Assembly (NCBI GenBank): GCA_903837355.1
Contig: CAILUI010000462.1
Coordinates: 1-63,454 of the forward strand
Reading direction: 5' to 3'
Source: an uncultured Victivallales bacterium
Lineage (GTDB): Bacteria; Verrucomicrobiota; Lentisphaeria; Oligosphaerales; JAFGRS01
Length of the DNA stretch: 63,454 nucleotides
The notes under the pieces: generated by a model
The model's input: only the letters and a program-made list of their open reading frames with translations
Told to the model about the DNA's origin: nothing
Databases searched by the model: none
Shown here: in pieces, positions 1 to 8,700 of the stretch
Numbering within the stretch: position 1 is the stretch's first letter
Layout of the letters: each line of letters begins with the position of its first letter
Program-made: the position numbers and the translations under genes

Positions 1-289
1 GCCCAGGGTCACGCTGCCGCCCAAGGCCACGCTGCCCCCGCCCGTCAGCGCCGTGCCGGGGGTCAGGGTCAGGCTGTCGTTGGCCAGCTTGCCGTTGGTC
101 ACGGCGCCGTCCTGGATGGCGTTGCTATCCACCGCGTTATCGGCCAATTGGACGGCACCGATGCCGCCCGCGGCCACGCCCAGGGTCACGCTGCCGCCCA
201 AGGCCACGCTGCCCCCGCCCGTCAGCGCCGTGCCGGGGGTCAGGGTCAGGCTGTCGTTGAGCAGTTTGCCGTTGGTCACAGCGCCGTCC
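1..289 (-). repeat. 177-bp in-frame direct repeat inside the fibre gene
   Basis: The sequence starting at base 1 recurs at base 178 and stays nearly identical for about 110 bases. The period of 177 bp is exactly 59 codons, so the repeat adds whole protein units (LTPGTALTGGGSVALGG and neighbours). The array probably continues beyond the window edge. Confidence 0.85.
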
Positions 290-1488
290 TGAAGGTGCGC
301 CGTGGCGATGGCGTCGGCGGCGACATTCGCGCCGCCGATAACGCCCACCTTCAGGGCGTCGCCGCTGATCTGAAGCGTCGCGCCATCGACGTTCACCGAC
401 AGAGTCGCTGCCAGGCCCTCGGCCGCGCCACCGCCGCTGAGGCCGGGACCGGCATCCAACGTGGCCACGTAGAGCCCCGTGGTGTCCGCGCCCAGACTGA
501 CGGCGTCAGACTGAATGGTGACACTGCCCAGGGCGTTCATGGCCACATCGCCGCTGATGAGCCGGTTCACCCACTGCCCGGTGCCATCGGCCACCAGGAT
601 CTGGGCTGCCGACACCCCGCTCAGCGCGGTATCGTTCAGCTCGCCCAGGCTGTCTTGGCCAGCCAGGCCGGCCTCGACGAACTGGACGATGGCGGCGGCG
701 GTGGCCAGGTGGTCGTCGGCACCGGGGTCCGCTTTCACCGGCGTGGTCAGCTCGGCAAGGACGACGCCAGCGCGAAACGCGGTGAGATCGACATTCAGGA
801 GGCGGTTGAGGTCCGCATCGAAGGTCTTGTTGGTGAGCGTCTGTGTCGCCGCCAGGGTCACAGCGGTACCGGCGATCTTCGCCGGCGAAATGGCCGCCGT
901 GGGGGAAACATGCCGATCGGCGACGCTGCCATCGCCCAGCAACTCGGCGGTGATCCCGCCCGTGGCCACCTGCAGCGTGCCGGCCGCGCTGACGGCCAAT
1001 CCGTTACCGGCCAGCGACACGTGGACTTTCCCAGGCTGCACCGCGCCGTCGGCCAGCATGGGCGCAGTGATCCCGCCCGCCATCACCCCGGCGGCCTTCA
1101 GCGCGTAAGGAACAGACTGCAACGCCAGGCGCGGCAACAGCTTCTCCGAACTGACCTCGAGTTCGAGGAACAGCGGCTCGTCAAAGCTCACCCCCGCGGC
1201 AGCAAACGAGTTCACGGCACCGAGCGGCGTGGCGAACTTGCCGGCCGTGATCGGCACGTCGTCATGTATCTCCTCCCACAGAGCCACGGGCGCCAACTCC
1301 GGATCGGCGCTGTCGTACAAGCGGAAAACCACCCGCAACACACCCGTTACGGGCGTGCCGGCAGCATCGGCGAGGTACCCTTGGTACTGGATCGTCGCCG
1401 GTACCGCCCAAGCACCGGCGCAGCAGACCATGGCCACCGCGACCACGAGCGCTGCCCGACCACGCTGCAGCAGGGTTTCCGTCTTCAT
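1..1488 (-). CDS. Tail-fibre-like repeat protein, N-terminal part (runs off left edge)
   Basis: The minus frame is open from an ATG at 1488 to the window edge (496 codons, no stop), so the C-terminus is missing. The start has a GAGGAG ribosome site about 9 bases upstream. The protein opens with a signal peptide (MKTETLLQRGRAALVVAVAM, then a stretch ending CCAGAWA), followed by a domain starting PATIQYQGYLADAAGTPV, a fold seen at the front of large exported tail-fibre-like proteins. It continues with short beta-rich repeats of the type DGAVTNGKL, NDSLTLTPGTALTGGG and SVALGGSVTLG, which become almost identical 59-residue units at the left edge. The family is typical of secreted or surface fibres; the substrate is unknown. 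No phage genes surround it, so I read it as a cell-surface or secreted fibre and not part of a prophage. Confidence 0.75.
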   Translation of the reverse strand, partial: MKTETLLQRGRAALVVAVAMVCCAGAWAVPATIQYQGYLADAAGTPVTGVLRVVFRLYDSADPELAPVALWEEIHDDVPITAGKFATPLGAVNSFAAAGVSFDEPLFLELEVSSEKLLPRLALQSVPYALKAAGVMAGGITAPMLADGAVQPGKVHVSLAGNGLAVSAAGTLQVATGGITAELLGDGSVADRHVSPTAAISPAKIAGTAVTLAATQTLTNKTFDADLNRLLNVDLTAFRAGVVLAELTTPVKADPGADDHLATAAAIVQFVEAGLAGQDSLGELNDTALSGVSAAQILVADGTGQWVNRLISGDVAMNALGSVTIQSDAVSLGADTTGLYVATLDAGPGLSGGGAAEGLAATLSVNVDGATLQISGDALKVGVIGGANVAADAIATAHLQDGAVTNGKLLNDSLTLTPGTALTGGGSVALGGSVTLGVAAGGIGAVQLADNAVDSNAIQDGAVTNGKLANDSLTLTPGTALTGGGSVALGGSVTLG

Positions 1489-1680
1489 GCTCGAAGGCTC
1501 CTCAGCAAAGGACACATGCCGGCCGGCTACACCGCAGAGTTCACCGAGGTACCCTGCAGCTTGCCTCTGGCCAGTGCCTGTTCAGCACATATCCAACTTA
1601 ATAACATGCGCCACGTCGGGGGCGTTGTCAATGGGGAAACAGCGACCCTGGCATCGGGACGACGGGCGGCGCAGGGGTGG

Positions 1681-2607
1681 CTATGGGAGCGCCGCCGGGG
1701 CCTGGCAACGCGCCCGCGTCACGCGCCAACGCGCATGCTCCTGGCAGCACTGCTCAAACCAGGCCTGGGCGGCGGCGACCGTGTCCAGGCGACTCAGGGC
1801 GGCGACCTCCGCGTCAGTACAGCGGAAGAGCAGGGCGCGAGCGCGCCCCGGCGCCAGCCACTCGGCGTGCTCAAGTGCGTGCCGCCAAACGCGCCGCAGG
1901 ACGGTCAGGTGCCCCACCAGCCAGGCCAGTACGCCACCGGTCAGGCACCAGAAAGGCCACACCGGTACCCACGGCAGCGCCAGCGTCTGCACCATCTGCG
2001 CGGTCAGCAGTCCGAGGGTGCTCCCCACCAGCCAGAAGGCCTCGGCCTGCCCCCGGAAGATGCTGCCGCTCAGACGCCGGAAGGCGCTGCTGGCGGTCTG
2101 GTAGGCGAACATCTCCTCGAACTGCCGACTGCCGAAGGCGATCCGGGCCACATGGCAGAGTTCGTGGGCCAGCAACTCGCGGCGGTCGTAGATCAGCCAG
2201 CGCGTACGCGTGGCGAAGGCGCGCCGGATGATGAACAACGCAAAGAAATCCGGGTAGAAATAGAACGCACAGCCGCCAAAGAGCAGGCTGTAACGCGGGT
2301 TGATGAAGAACCCGGGAACCCAGTCCAGGCGGAAGCCGTAGAGACGCTCGGTTTCGGCCAGCGCTTCGGTGAACACCGCGGGGGGAATGCGCCCGGCGCG
2401 CTGCACCGTCAGCCCCTCGACGGTGAAGGCGCCATCGCGCCGCAACTCGTCTTCCATCTGCTCGATATTGCGGCGCAGGCAGCGCAGCCGTTCGGCGTAT
2501 TCCGTCAGCGTCTCCGCGGGCCCCAGAAGCAGCCCCGACGCATCGAGCTGCTCCAGGGCCGCAGGATCGCCCTGCTCGGCCCGGTCAACGAGTTCGCTGG
2601 TTACCAT
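1681..2607 (-). CDS. Membrane-associated zinc metallopeptidase-like protein
   Basis: The central motif LLAHELCHVAR contains an HExxH zinc-binding and catalytic site. It follows an aromatic hydrophobic stretch (FGGCAFYFYPDFFALFII) and is followed by two likely membrane segments (LVGSTLGLLTAQMVQTLAL and VWPFWCLTGGVLAWLVGHL). This is the plan of membrane-embedded M48/M56-like peptidases, but I cannot name a family. The N-terminal part is charged and probably cytoplasmic. I chose the ATG at 2607 (MVTSELVDRAEQ); the frame is open 25 codons further up but that stretch reads as non-coding and no start has a good ribosome site. It shares a 127-bp upstream region with the divergent gene at 2735. Confidence 0.6.
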   Translation of the reverse strand: MVTSELVDRAEQGDPAALEQLDASGLLLGPAETLTEYAERLRCLRRNIEQMEDELRRDGAFTVEGLTVQRAGRIPPAVFTEALAETERLYGFRLDWVPGFFINPRYSLLFGGCAFYFYPDFFALFIIRRAFATRTRWLIYDRRELLAHELCHVARIAFGSRQFEEMFAYQTASSAFRRLSGSIFRGQAEAFWLVGSTLGLLTAQMVQTLALPWVPVWPFWCLTGGVLAWLVGHLTVLRRVWRHALEHAEWLAPGRARALLFRCTDAEVAALSRLDTVAAAQAWFEQCCQEHARWRVTRARCQAPAALP

Positions 2608-2734
2608 GGATCCGACTGCGGAGCACGCCGCCGCAACGGCAAAGATTGGGGTTCCGTATGGCGGACCGACCCGCCGCCGCATACAATATGGGTACGATCA
2701 GAGGAAGTCGAGCTCGGAGCCAAGGATCACGTGC

Positions 2735-3271
2735 GTGGACAGTCTGACCAAGACACGGTACCGCCGCCGCATTGCCGTCGCGCTGGGCGTGGTGGCGGTG
2801 GCGACGCTGGTGGCGATCCCAGCCTTGCGGCCCAGCCCAGCGCCTACCCCCGAGACCGAGTTCGCCGATTCCGTTCTGGCCAGCCGACCGCAGGACCTCA
2901 CCGTCGACCAGCGCGAGCAACTGCGCCGGCAGTGGGAGACCTTTCCCCCGGAGACGCGCACGCGGATCTTCCGGAACGTGGCCGCAGCGCGTCTCGATGA
3001 GATGCGCGCCGAGACCACCGGCCTGACCCCCGCCGAACGCGAGGAGCGCATCCGCCAGGCCGTCCTGGAGATGCGCCGGCAACGCGAGCGACTCTCCAGT
3101 ACCGAGCAAGCCCACATCCGACAGCGTCTGCAGGACCCGCAAACGCGGGAGATGGTGAAGCAGGTGATGGGCTTCTACCGTGAGGAACTAACCGCGCGGG
3201 AACGCGCCGAACTGGACCCCCTGCTGCAGGAGTGGCTGGTGCAGCTCGAGCGCCTGGCAGGGAGGCGCTGA
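2735..3271 (+). CDS. Small membrane-anchored helical protein (DUF3106-like)
   Basis: This 178-residue protein starts at a GTG (2735) with AAGGA 8 bases upstream. It has one N-terminal membrane segment (IAVALGVVAVATLVAIPAL) and then a charged, almost wholly helical region rich in Arg and Glu (REQLRRQWETFPPETRTRIF, LQEWLVQLERLAGRR). The pattern resembles the periplasmic DUF3106 or heavy-metal-sensor-like helical hairpins, but I see no metal ligands. The stop lies 2 bases before the pseudopilin start, so the two genes are probably co-translated. Function unknown. Confidence 0.6.
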   Translation: MDSLTKTRYRRRIAVALGVVAVATLVAIPALRPSPAPTPETEFADSVLASRPQDLTVDQREQLRRQWETFPPETRTRIFRNVAAARLDEMRAETTGLTPAEREERIRQAVLEMRRQRERLSSTEQAHIRQRLQDPQTREMVKQVMGFYREELTARERAELDPLLQEWLVQLERLAGRR

Positions 3272-3273
3272 GC

Positions 3274-3807
3274 ATGTCGCTTGGCCGCCGGCACGATTTC
3301 ACCCTGATCGAACTGCTGACCGTGATGGCCGTCGTGGCGGTGCTGGCGGGTCTGCTGCTGCCCGCGCTGAGCACGGCCCGGGGGCGGGCCAGAGAGGCGG
3401 CTTGCCTGAGCAACGTGCATCAGATCGGCATCGCGATCATGAGCTACGTGGCCGACTACCGCGACCACCTGCCCGTGGCCGGGCGCCTGGGGCCCGAACC
3501 CCTCTTTGCCTGGCCCGCGTTGCGCGACGCACTGGGTGCCCCGGTGCGTGACAGCGCCGTCTTCCGCTGTCCGGGTGACACCGACACCGCTACCGCACTC
3601 TACCCTGAGTTCGGCACGAGCTACGAATGGAACACCTTTCTCAACGGCAAACTCATTGACCGGGCGGCGCTGCGCGTGGTCGGCATGGAGATCCAAGCGC
3701 CCCTGCTTGGCGACGCGGAGGCCTTCCACGGCAACGGCCGGCGCAACTACCTCTACCCAGACGGGCGCGTCTCCTCGTCCCTGGAGATCCTCATCCATGA
3801 GCCCTGA
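3274..3807 (+). CDS. Type IV pilin-like pseudopilin (DUF1559 lineage)
   Basis: The 177-residue product begins MSLGRRHDFTLIELL followed by a hydrophobic helix (TVMAVVAVLAGLLLPAL), the N-methylation motif of type IV pilins and pseudopilins. After the helix comes STARGRAREAACLSNVHQIG, a signature of the large prepilin-like families of Planctomycetota and Lentisphaerota, and near the end FHGNGRRNYLYPDGRVSS, which matches their H-x9-DG motif. The residue before the Phe is Asp, not the usual Gly. The ribosome site GGAGG lies 8 bases before the ATG. The end overlaps the ABC ATPase start by 11 bp. Its role, surface filament or secretion, cannot be told from sequence. Confidence 0.85.
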   Translation: MSLGRRHDFTLIELLTVMAVVAVLAGLLLPALSTARGRAREAACLSNVHQIGIAIMSYVADYRDHLPVAGRLGPEPLFAWPALRDALGAPVRDSAVFRCPGDTDTATALYPEFGTSYEWNTFLNGKLIDRAALRVVGMEIQAPLLGDAEAFHGNGRRNYLYPDGRVSSSLEILIHEP

Positions 3808-4744
3808 GCCGGTCCTGGTCTGCCACGGCCTCACCAAGCTGTACCGGGGCCGTGCCGCCCTCGCGGGGGTCGACATCGAGGTGCGCGAGGGTGAGGTTTT
3901 CGGCCTGCTCGGGCCCAACGGCGCCGGCAAGACGACTCTGATCCGCATGATCCTCGGCCTCGGCCTGCCGAAAGCGGGTAGCATCTCGGTCTTTGGCCTG
4001 GACCTGTTCACCCACCGACGCCAGGTCTTGCGTCATGTCGGTGCCGTCGTCGAGGCCCCCGTCTTCATGGAGTACCTCTCCGGACTCGAGAACCTGAGCC
4101 GCCTGGTGGGGCTGACGCGGGCGCTGCCCGAAGCGCACCTGCTGGACAGCCTGCAGGCCGTCGGCCTGCGCGAGGCGGCGCGGGCCAAGGTGGGGACGTA
4201 CTCTTACGGCATGAAGCAGCGTCTGGGGATCGCCCAGGCGCTGCTGCCGGACACGCGCCTGCTGATCCTCGACGAACCCACCAACGGCCTCGATCCGCAC
4301 GGCATCGCTGGCATGCGGCGCCTGATCCGGCAGCTCGCGCTCGAACGGCGCATGTCCGTGCTCATCTCCAGCCATCTGCTGACCGAGATCGAACACGTCT
4401 GCGACCGCGTTGCGATCATCCACAAGGGCCGCTGTCTGGTGCAGACCAGCATCGACGAGGTGCGAACCCACAGTGTCCGCGTCGAGATCGACGTGCGCGG
4501 CCCCGCGGCCCTGATCGAGGCCCTCAGCCGCGAGCCGGCGGCCACGGCCTGCCCCGCGCTCGACCACGACGACGCGACCACCCTCGTCTACCGCGATCCG
4601 GTCGACATCCCGGGCCGGGTCCGACACCTGGTCCAAAGCGGCGCCGATGTGCTGCGCGTGCAGACACGCCGCGAGACGCTCGAAGAGGTGTTTCTGCGGC
4701 TGACCCACAGCGGAGACAGCGATGTTCGCATTGATGCGTTTTGA
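3797..4744 (+). CDS. ABC-2 type transporter ATP-binding protein
   Basis: A 315-residue ATPase of the CcmA/NatA/drug-exporter type. Walker A GPNGAGKT is at residues 39-46, the signature is a divergent YSYGM at 135-139, Walker B LLILDE at 155-160 is followed by PTNGLDP, and the H-loop is in ISSHLL. The C-terminal 90 residues form the usual regulatory tail (DVRGPAALIEALSREPA). The ATG lies inside the pseudopilin end and the stop lies 23 bp inside the permease gene, so the three are translationally coupled. It should power the membrane protein encoded next; the substrate is unknown. Confidence 0.9.
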   Translation: MSPEPVLVCHGLTKLYRGRAALAGVDIEVREGEVFGLLGPNGAGKTTLIRMILGLGLPKAGSISVFGLDLFTHRRQVLRHVGAVVEAPVFMEYLSGLENLSRLVGLTRALPEAHLLDSLQAVGLREAARAKVGTYSYGMKQRLGIAQALLPDTRLLILDEPTNGLDPHGIAGMRRLIRQLALERRMSVLISSHLLTEIEHVCDRVAIIHKGRCLVQTSIDEVRTHSVRVEIDVRGPAALIEALSREPAATACPALDHDDATTLVYRDPVDIPGRVRHLVQSGADVLRVQTRRETLEEVFLRLTHSGDSDVRIDAF

Positions 4745-5567
4745 GCTGCGCAAGCTCATGGCCCAGCGCCGCAGCCTGGTCGCCTTTGGCGCGATCGGGA
4801 TGATGAACGTGCTCTTCGCGCTGGCCTTCTGGATGCGCAACCACCACGCTGGGCAGAAGCCGCTGCGCGAGGCCAACGGCCGGCTGGTCAGCGAGTTCAT
4901 GAACGCCTATGTCTACACCCAGACCATCCTGGCGCCGTGCGTGTTCATGCTCTTCCCCGTGATCCTGTCCATCATCGGCTGCCACCTGCTGGCTGGCGAG
5001 ATTGAGATGGGGCACATGCGGCTGCTGTTGTGCCGGCCGGTAAACCGCTGGCAGATCGTCCTGGCGAAGTTCGCCGCGCTCTCCTTCTACAGCCTGCTGA
5101 TGCTGGCCTGCCTCTTCACCGTCAGCTACGGGGTCTCGGCCCTGATGTTCGCCCCGGCCGGCGACGTCATCATCCCCGGCCCGATGTACATGCTCGAGCG
5201 TGCCGGCATCATCATCCACCCGCAGGAGACGGCCCTGGCACGGATGCTCTGGTCCTACATTCTGGCCTGGCCGATGCTCATGAGCGTGGTCGCCATGGCC
5301 CTCATGTTCTCGCTGATTACGCGGCATTTCACCGCCGCGGCGGTGCTAACCTCGACGGTCTACTTCTGCAGCTACATCGTCAGCGGCATCCCGCTGCTCT
5401 CCTCCATCCATCCCTTCATGCCCACCCGCTACCTGCCTTTCTGGCGCTACGCGCTGCTGCCGACGATCCCGTGGCAGACCATGGCGGTGGACGCGGGCTG
5501 GACCGCCGCCTACACGGTGGGTTTCCTGACCCTGGCCATGGGCCTGTTCAGTACCCAGGACGTCTGA
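4722..5567 (+). CDS. ABC-2 type transporter permease
   Basis: A 281-residue integral membrane protein with about six hydrophobic segments, for example FGAIGMMNVLFALAFWM, CVFMLFPVILSIIGCHLLAG and LAWPMLMSVVAMALMFSLI. The cytoplasmic motif LLAGEIEMGHMRLLLCRPV is typical of ABC-2 permeases (the E-x-G-T-R-LLL region of the family). It overlaps the ATPase gene by 23 bp and has a GGAGAC ribosome site before the ATG. With the ATPase it forms a complete exporter. The pseudopilin just upstream hints at a cell-envelope role, but that is inference. Confidence 0.9.
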   Translation: MFALMRFELRKLMAQRRSLVAFGAIGMMNVLFALAFWMRNHHAGQKPLREANGRLVSEFMNAYVYTQTILAPCVFMLFPVILSIIGCHLLAGEIEMGHMRLLLCRPVNRWQIVLAKFAALSFYSLLMLACLFTVSYGVSALMFAPAGDVIIPGPMYMLERAGIIIHPQETALARMLWSYILAWPMLMSVVAMALMFSLITRHFTAAAVLTSTVYFCSYIVSGIPLLSSIHPFMPTRYLPFWRYALLPTIPWQTMAVDAGWTAAYTVGFLTLAMGLFSTQDV

Positions 5568-5618
5568 GGCGGGGGGCGTTACGCTGAGGTACCTTGGGCG
5601 CGCCGGGCCCGCTCGAAA

Positions 5619-5667
5619 GCGGCGTCCAGCCGCCGCAGTCCAAGGAGTCTCGTCCCTGCCGAGACTC
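5619..5667. repeat. Double hairpin between convergent genes
   Basis: Two adjacent hairpins lie in the 174-bp gap between convergent genes: GCGGCG (5619-5624) pairs with CGCCGC (5631-5636), and GAGTCTCG (5645-5652) pairs with CGAGACTC (5660-5667). There is no T-tract on either strand, so this may be a REP-like element, or may act as a two-way transcription barrier. Confidence 0.55.
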
Positions 5668-5741
5668 AGTACCTGACCGCGCCGGCCCTCTGGCCAAGCT
5701 TTGGAGTGCCTGCGGCTTGACGCAGCTATCGGCCCCACGGC

Positions 5742-8700
5742 TCACGGGCCAGGGACGACGGTCGGGGAGGAGGCGGCGAGCAGGGCCCGCCGCGTGGCCT
5801 GGTCGGTCTCGGCGGCCGCCAGGCGCGCCAGTTCCGGCAGCAGCCGTGGATCGGCGAGCCGACCGAGGGCCACCGCGGCCTGGTGCCGAACGGCCGGGGC
5901 GTTGTTGGCGTTCTGCACCGCGGCGAACAGCACGGGTGCCGCGGCGCCGTCCCCGATCTCGCCCAAGGCAAAGGCGGCGGCGGCCCGGAAGAAGGGCTTC
6001 TGTGCCTTCTGAACCCAGTGTGACGGCGGTAGGTTCACCCCGGCCGCGGTCTCGTCAGGTTCGTTGGCGAGGACACCGGTCAGCAGTGCCAGCGCCTCCC
6101 GGTCGCGCTGGGCAGCCAGAGCCCGGATGAGCATGAAGCAGACCCAGGAGCGCGCCTCGGACGGCGGTTTCTGCAGGTAATCGGCGAGGCGTTCGCGGAT
6201 GCGTCCCGCATAGGCCGGGTCCAGGCAGACCACAGCCAGGACCTGCGCCGCACGCGCCTCGGCGCTGTGCGGCCGGATATGCGCCTCGGCGTGCGGGCTG
6301 GCGGTGACTCCCGGCACCCACTCCTGCCGGCGCCGCGCGCCGACATCCCCAAGTACGGCCAGGCAGGTCTCGACGATGTCGCCGCTGGCACCGCTGCGCT
6401 GCACTACGCGCGCCGTCAGGGTTTCGTAGCTGTCGCGTTCGTAGAGCAAGCCCCGGTCCTTGTCCATCGGGATCGCCCGCAGGATGAGGGGTACCGCCGC
6501 GACGCCCTGGCGGCTGCCGATGGCGTCCAGAGCTTCAAGGACGCGGTACTGGATCACCGGGGGATGGCTGCCCATCAGCCAGGGATGGTCGCCACAGGCC
6601 AGGTTGCCGTCTTCGAGAGTGGGCAGGTACGGCCAGGCCGCGAGCAGGGCCGCCTCGCAATCCGGCGTACCGATCCAGCCCAGGGCTTCTGCCGCTGCCG
6701 CCGCCAGGTAGACCGGCCGCTGAGCAAAGCCGAACTCACGGCCGCCGGCGCCCTCCCCGCCCATCACCAGGTGATCCCGAAGCATGGCCTCGAGCAGGGA
6801 CACCGCAGCGCTCTCGCGCAGATGGCCAAGCGCGCGCAGCGCCGCCTCGAGATGGCGCAACTCGCCGTCGGGACGGGCGCTGACGTACCCCCGCAACGCC
6901 GCGGCACCAGCCGGACCAGCGATGTGGCCCAGGGCCTCGATCGCCGCATACTCTGCCAGCCGATCCGTGCCGGCCAACGCCGCGACGAGGTCGCCCTCGA
7001 TCGCCTCCCAGTCCGGCTGCGCCAGGAGTTGCCGCCAGGTCGCCGTTCCGCGCGTCGGGCCGCTGACACTGGCGTCGAAGGCGACCTGCCGACAGGTCAG
7101 GTGTTCCAGGGCCACGTGAGCGGCCTGGGCCACCGCCGGATGCGCATCATCCAGTACCGCCAGCAGCGGCGCCAGCGCCCGCCGGTCGCCACAGGCCGCC
7201 AGCCCGAGTCCGGCCGCCGTGCGCACTTCGATGCTGGTGTCTGCGAGCGCCAGTACCAAGGCGGGGACGGCCTGGCGGTCACGGAAGATGGCGAGCTGCT
7301 GCACGGCCGCCAGGCGCGCTGCCGTCGGCCCGGCTTCCACAGCCTGACATAGACGGCTCACCGCGGCGGCCCGACCCGCCGGCAAGGGCTCCCCGGGACG
7401 CTCGGCGGCCGCCTGCCGGTACAGATTGATGCTGGCCACTTCACGGAAGCGACCCAACTGCTGGTTCAGCACCGCGCCATTGGCTGCGTTGTTGGCACGG
7501 AAGCGGTGCGCCTCCCCGTCGCCCAACAGGCGCAGGGGCGGCATCGAGGCAGCCTTGACGGCGGCCCGCGGTGGGGCGCTGTCGGTCGGGGCGTGACAGC
7601 CAACGCAGGCGCGCCGCTCGCCAGGACGCACGTAGACCCAGCTCAGTTCGTTGATCACCGGACGGCCCTCGGCGTCCACCGCCTGCAGCGAGAGGGCGCG
7701 GTCCGCCGGCACCTCCGCGAAGAAGGAGCCGTCCGCCGCCAACGGGATGGTCCCGAGTTCGCGGCCTTCGGTGCCAATGTGCACGTAGATCGAGCTGGTC
7801 GGTACGAGCGTGAACGGGCGCCCCTCGTACACCCGCACGGCGCGGATGCGGCCCACGTCGGCGGCGGTGTGGCGCGTGTTGAGCGCGTTCTGGCAATAGA
7901 GGAAACCCGTGGGGGCACTGCCCCCCGTCGCGCTAGGCTCGGCGAGGGCCGGCCGCTCGGGCGGCTTCGGCCGCGCCGCCAGGTAGACCGCCGAGTGGAT
8001 CTCCTCGGGCAGCAGGCCCGGCCGGCGCGCGCCCGGGGCGGGCTTGGCCAGGGCCAGATCGTCGGCCTGCACGACTTCGGTGACCGCCCCCTTCGCGAGA
8101 TCGAGGAGGCACAGGCGCAGGCGGTCATGGGCCGTGCACAGCAGGCGGCCGTCGGGCAGCGGCGACATGTCGTAGGGCACATAGCGGCCGACGATTGTGC
8201 CGCGACGCCCCGGGCTGACCACCAGGCCGCGCTCGGTGATCGCGGCGATGCGGCCGTCGGGCAGCGCCGCCGGACTGCCCGCGCCATACAGCCGCAGCCA
8301 GTTCGAACTCGACTCGCCCGCCGTCGACCGGTCGTAGACGATCGGCTCGCGATCCGGCCCGATGACGATCTCGCCGCAGGACCCATCCTGCCGCGTCCGG
8401 TGAATGTGCGTCTCAACCTTGCCCCGCTCCAGGAAGTTGTCGCAGCGGATGAAGACCAGGCTGCCGTCGGCGGTGACCCGCGGCTCGCGATCGCCGACCA
8501 CATGCGTGGTCAGCGGCCGGATCGCGGAGCCGTCCGGCTGGCAGGTGAAGAGCGCGAAGGCCGCCACCCCGTGATACTCCTCGGCAGTACCGACGCGCGT
8601 CGAGGCGAAGACCAGCCGGCCGTCCGGGAGCTCCGCCGGGTCGAAGTCATGGAAGGCCCCTTGGGTGACCTGCCGCAACCCCGTCCCATCGGCCTGTATG

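Noticed and set aside
1..1488. Prophage remnant, from the tail-fibre-like protein.
   Set aside because: It has a signal peptide and no phage head, tail, lysis or integrase gene next to it.
148..3000. A 950-codon open frame on the plus strand across the first 3 kb.
   Set aside because: It overlaps three convincing genes on the other strand or frame and its translation is low-complexity Arg/Gly/Pro-rich with no domain. It is a high-GC shadow.
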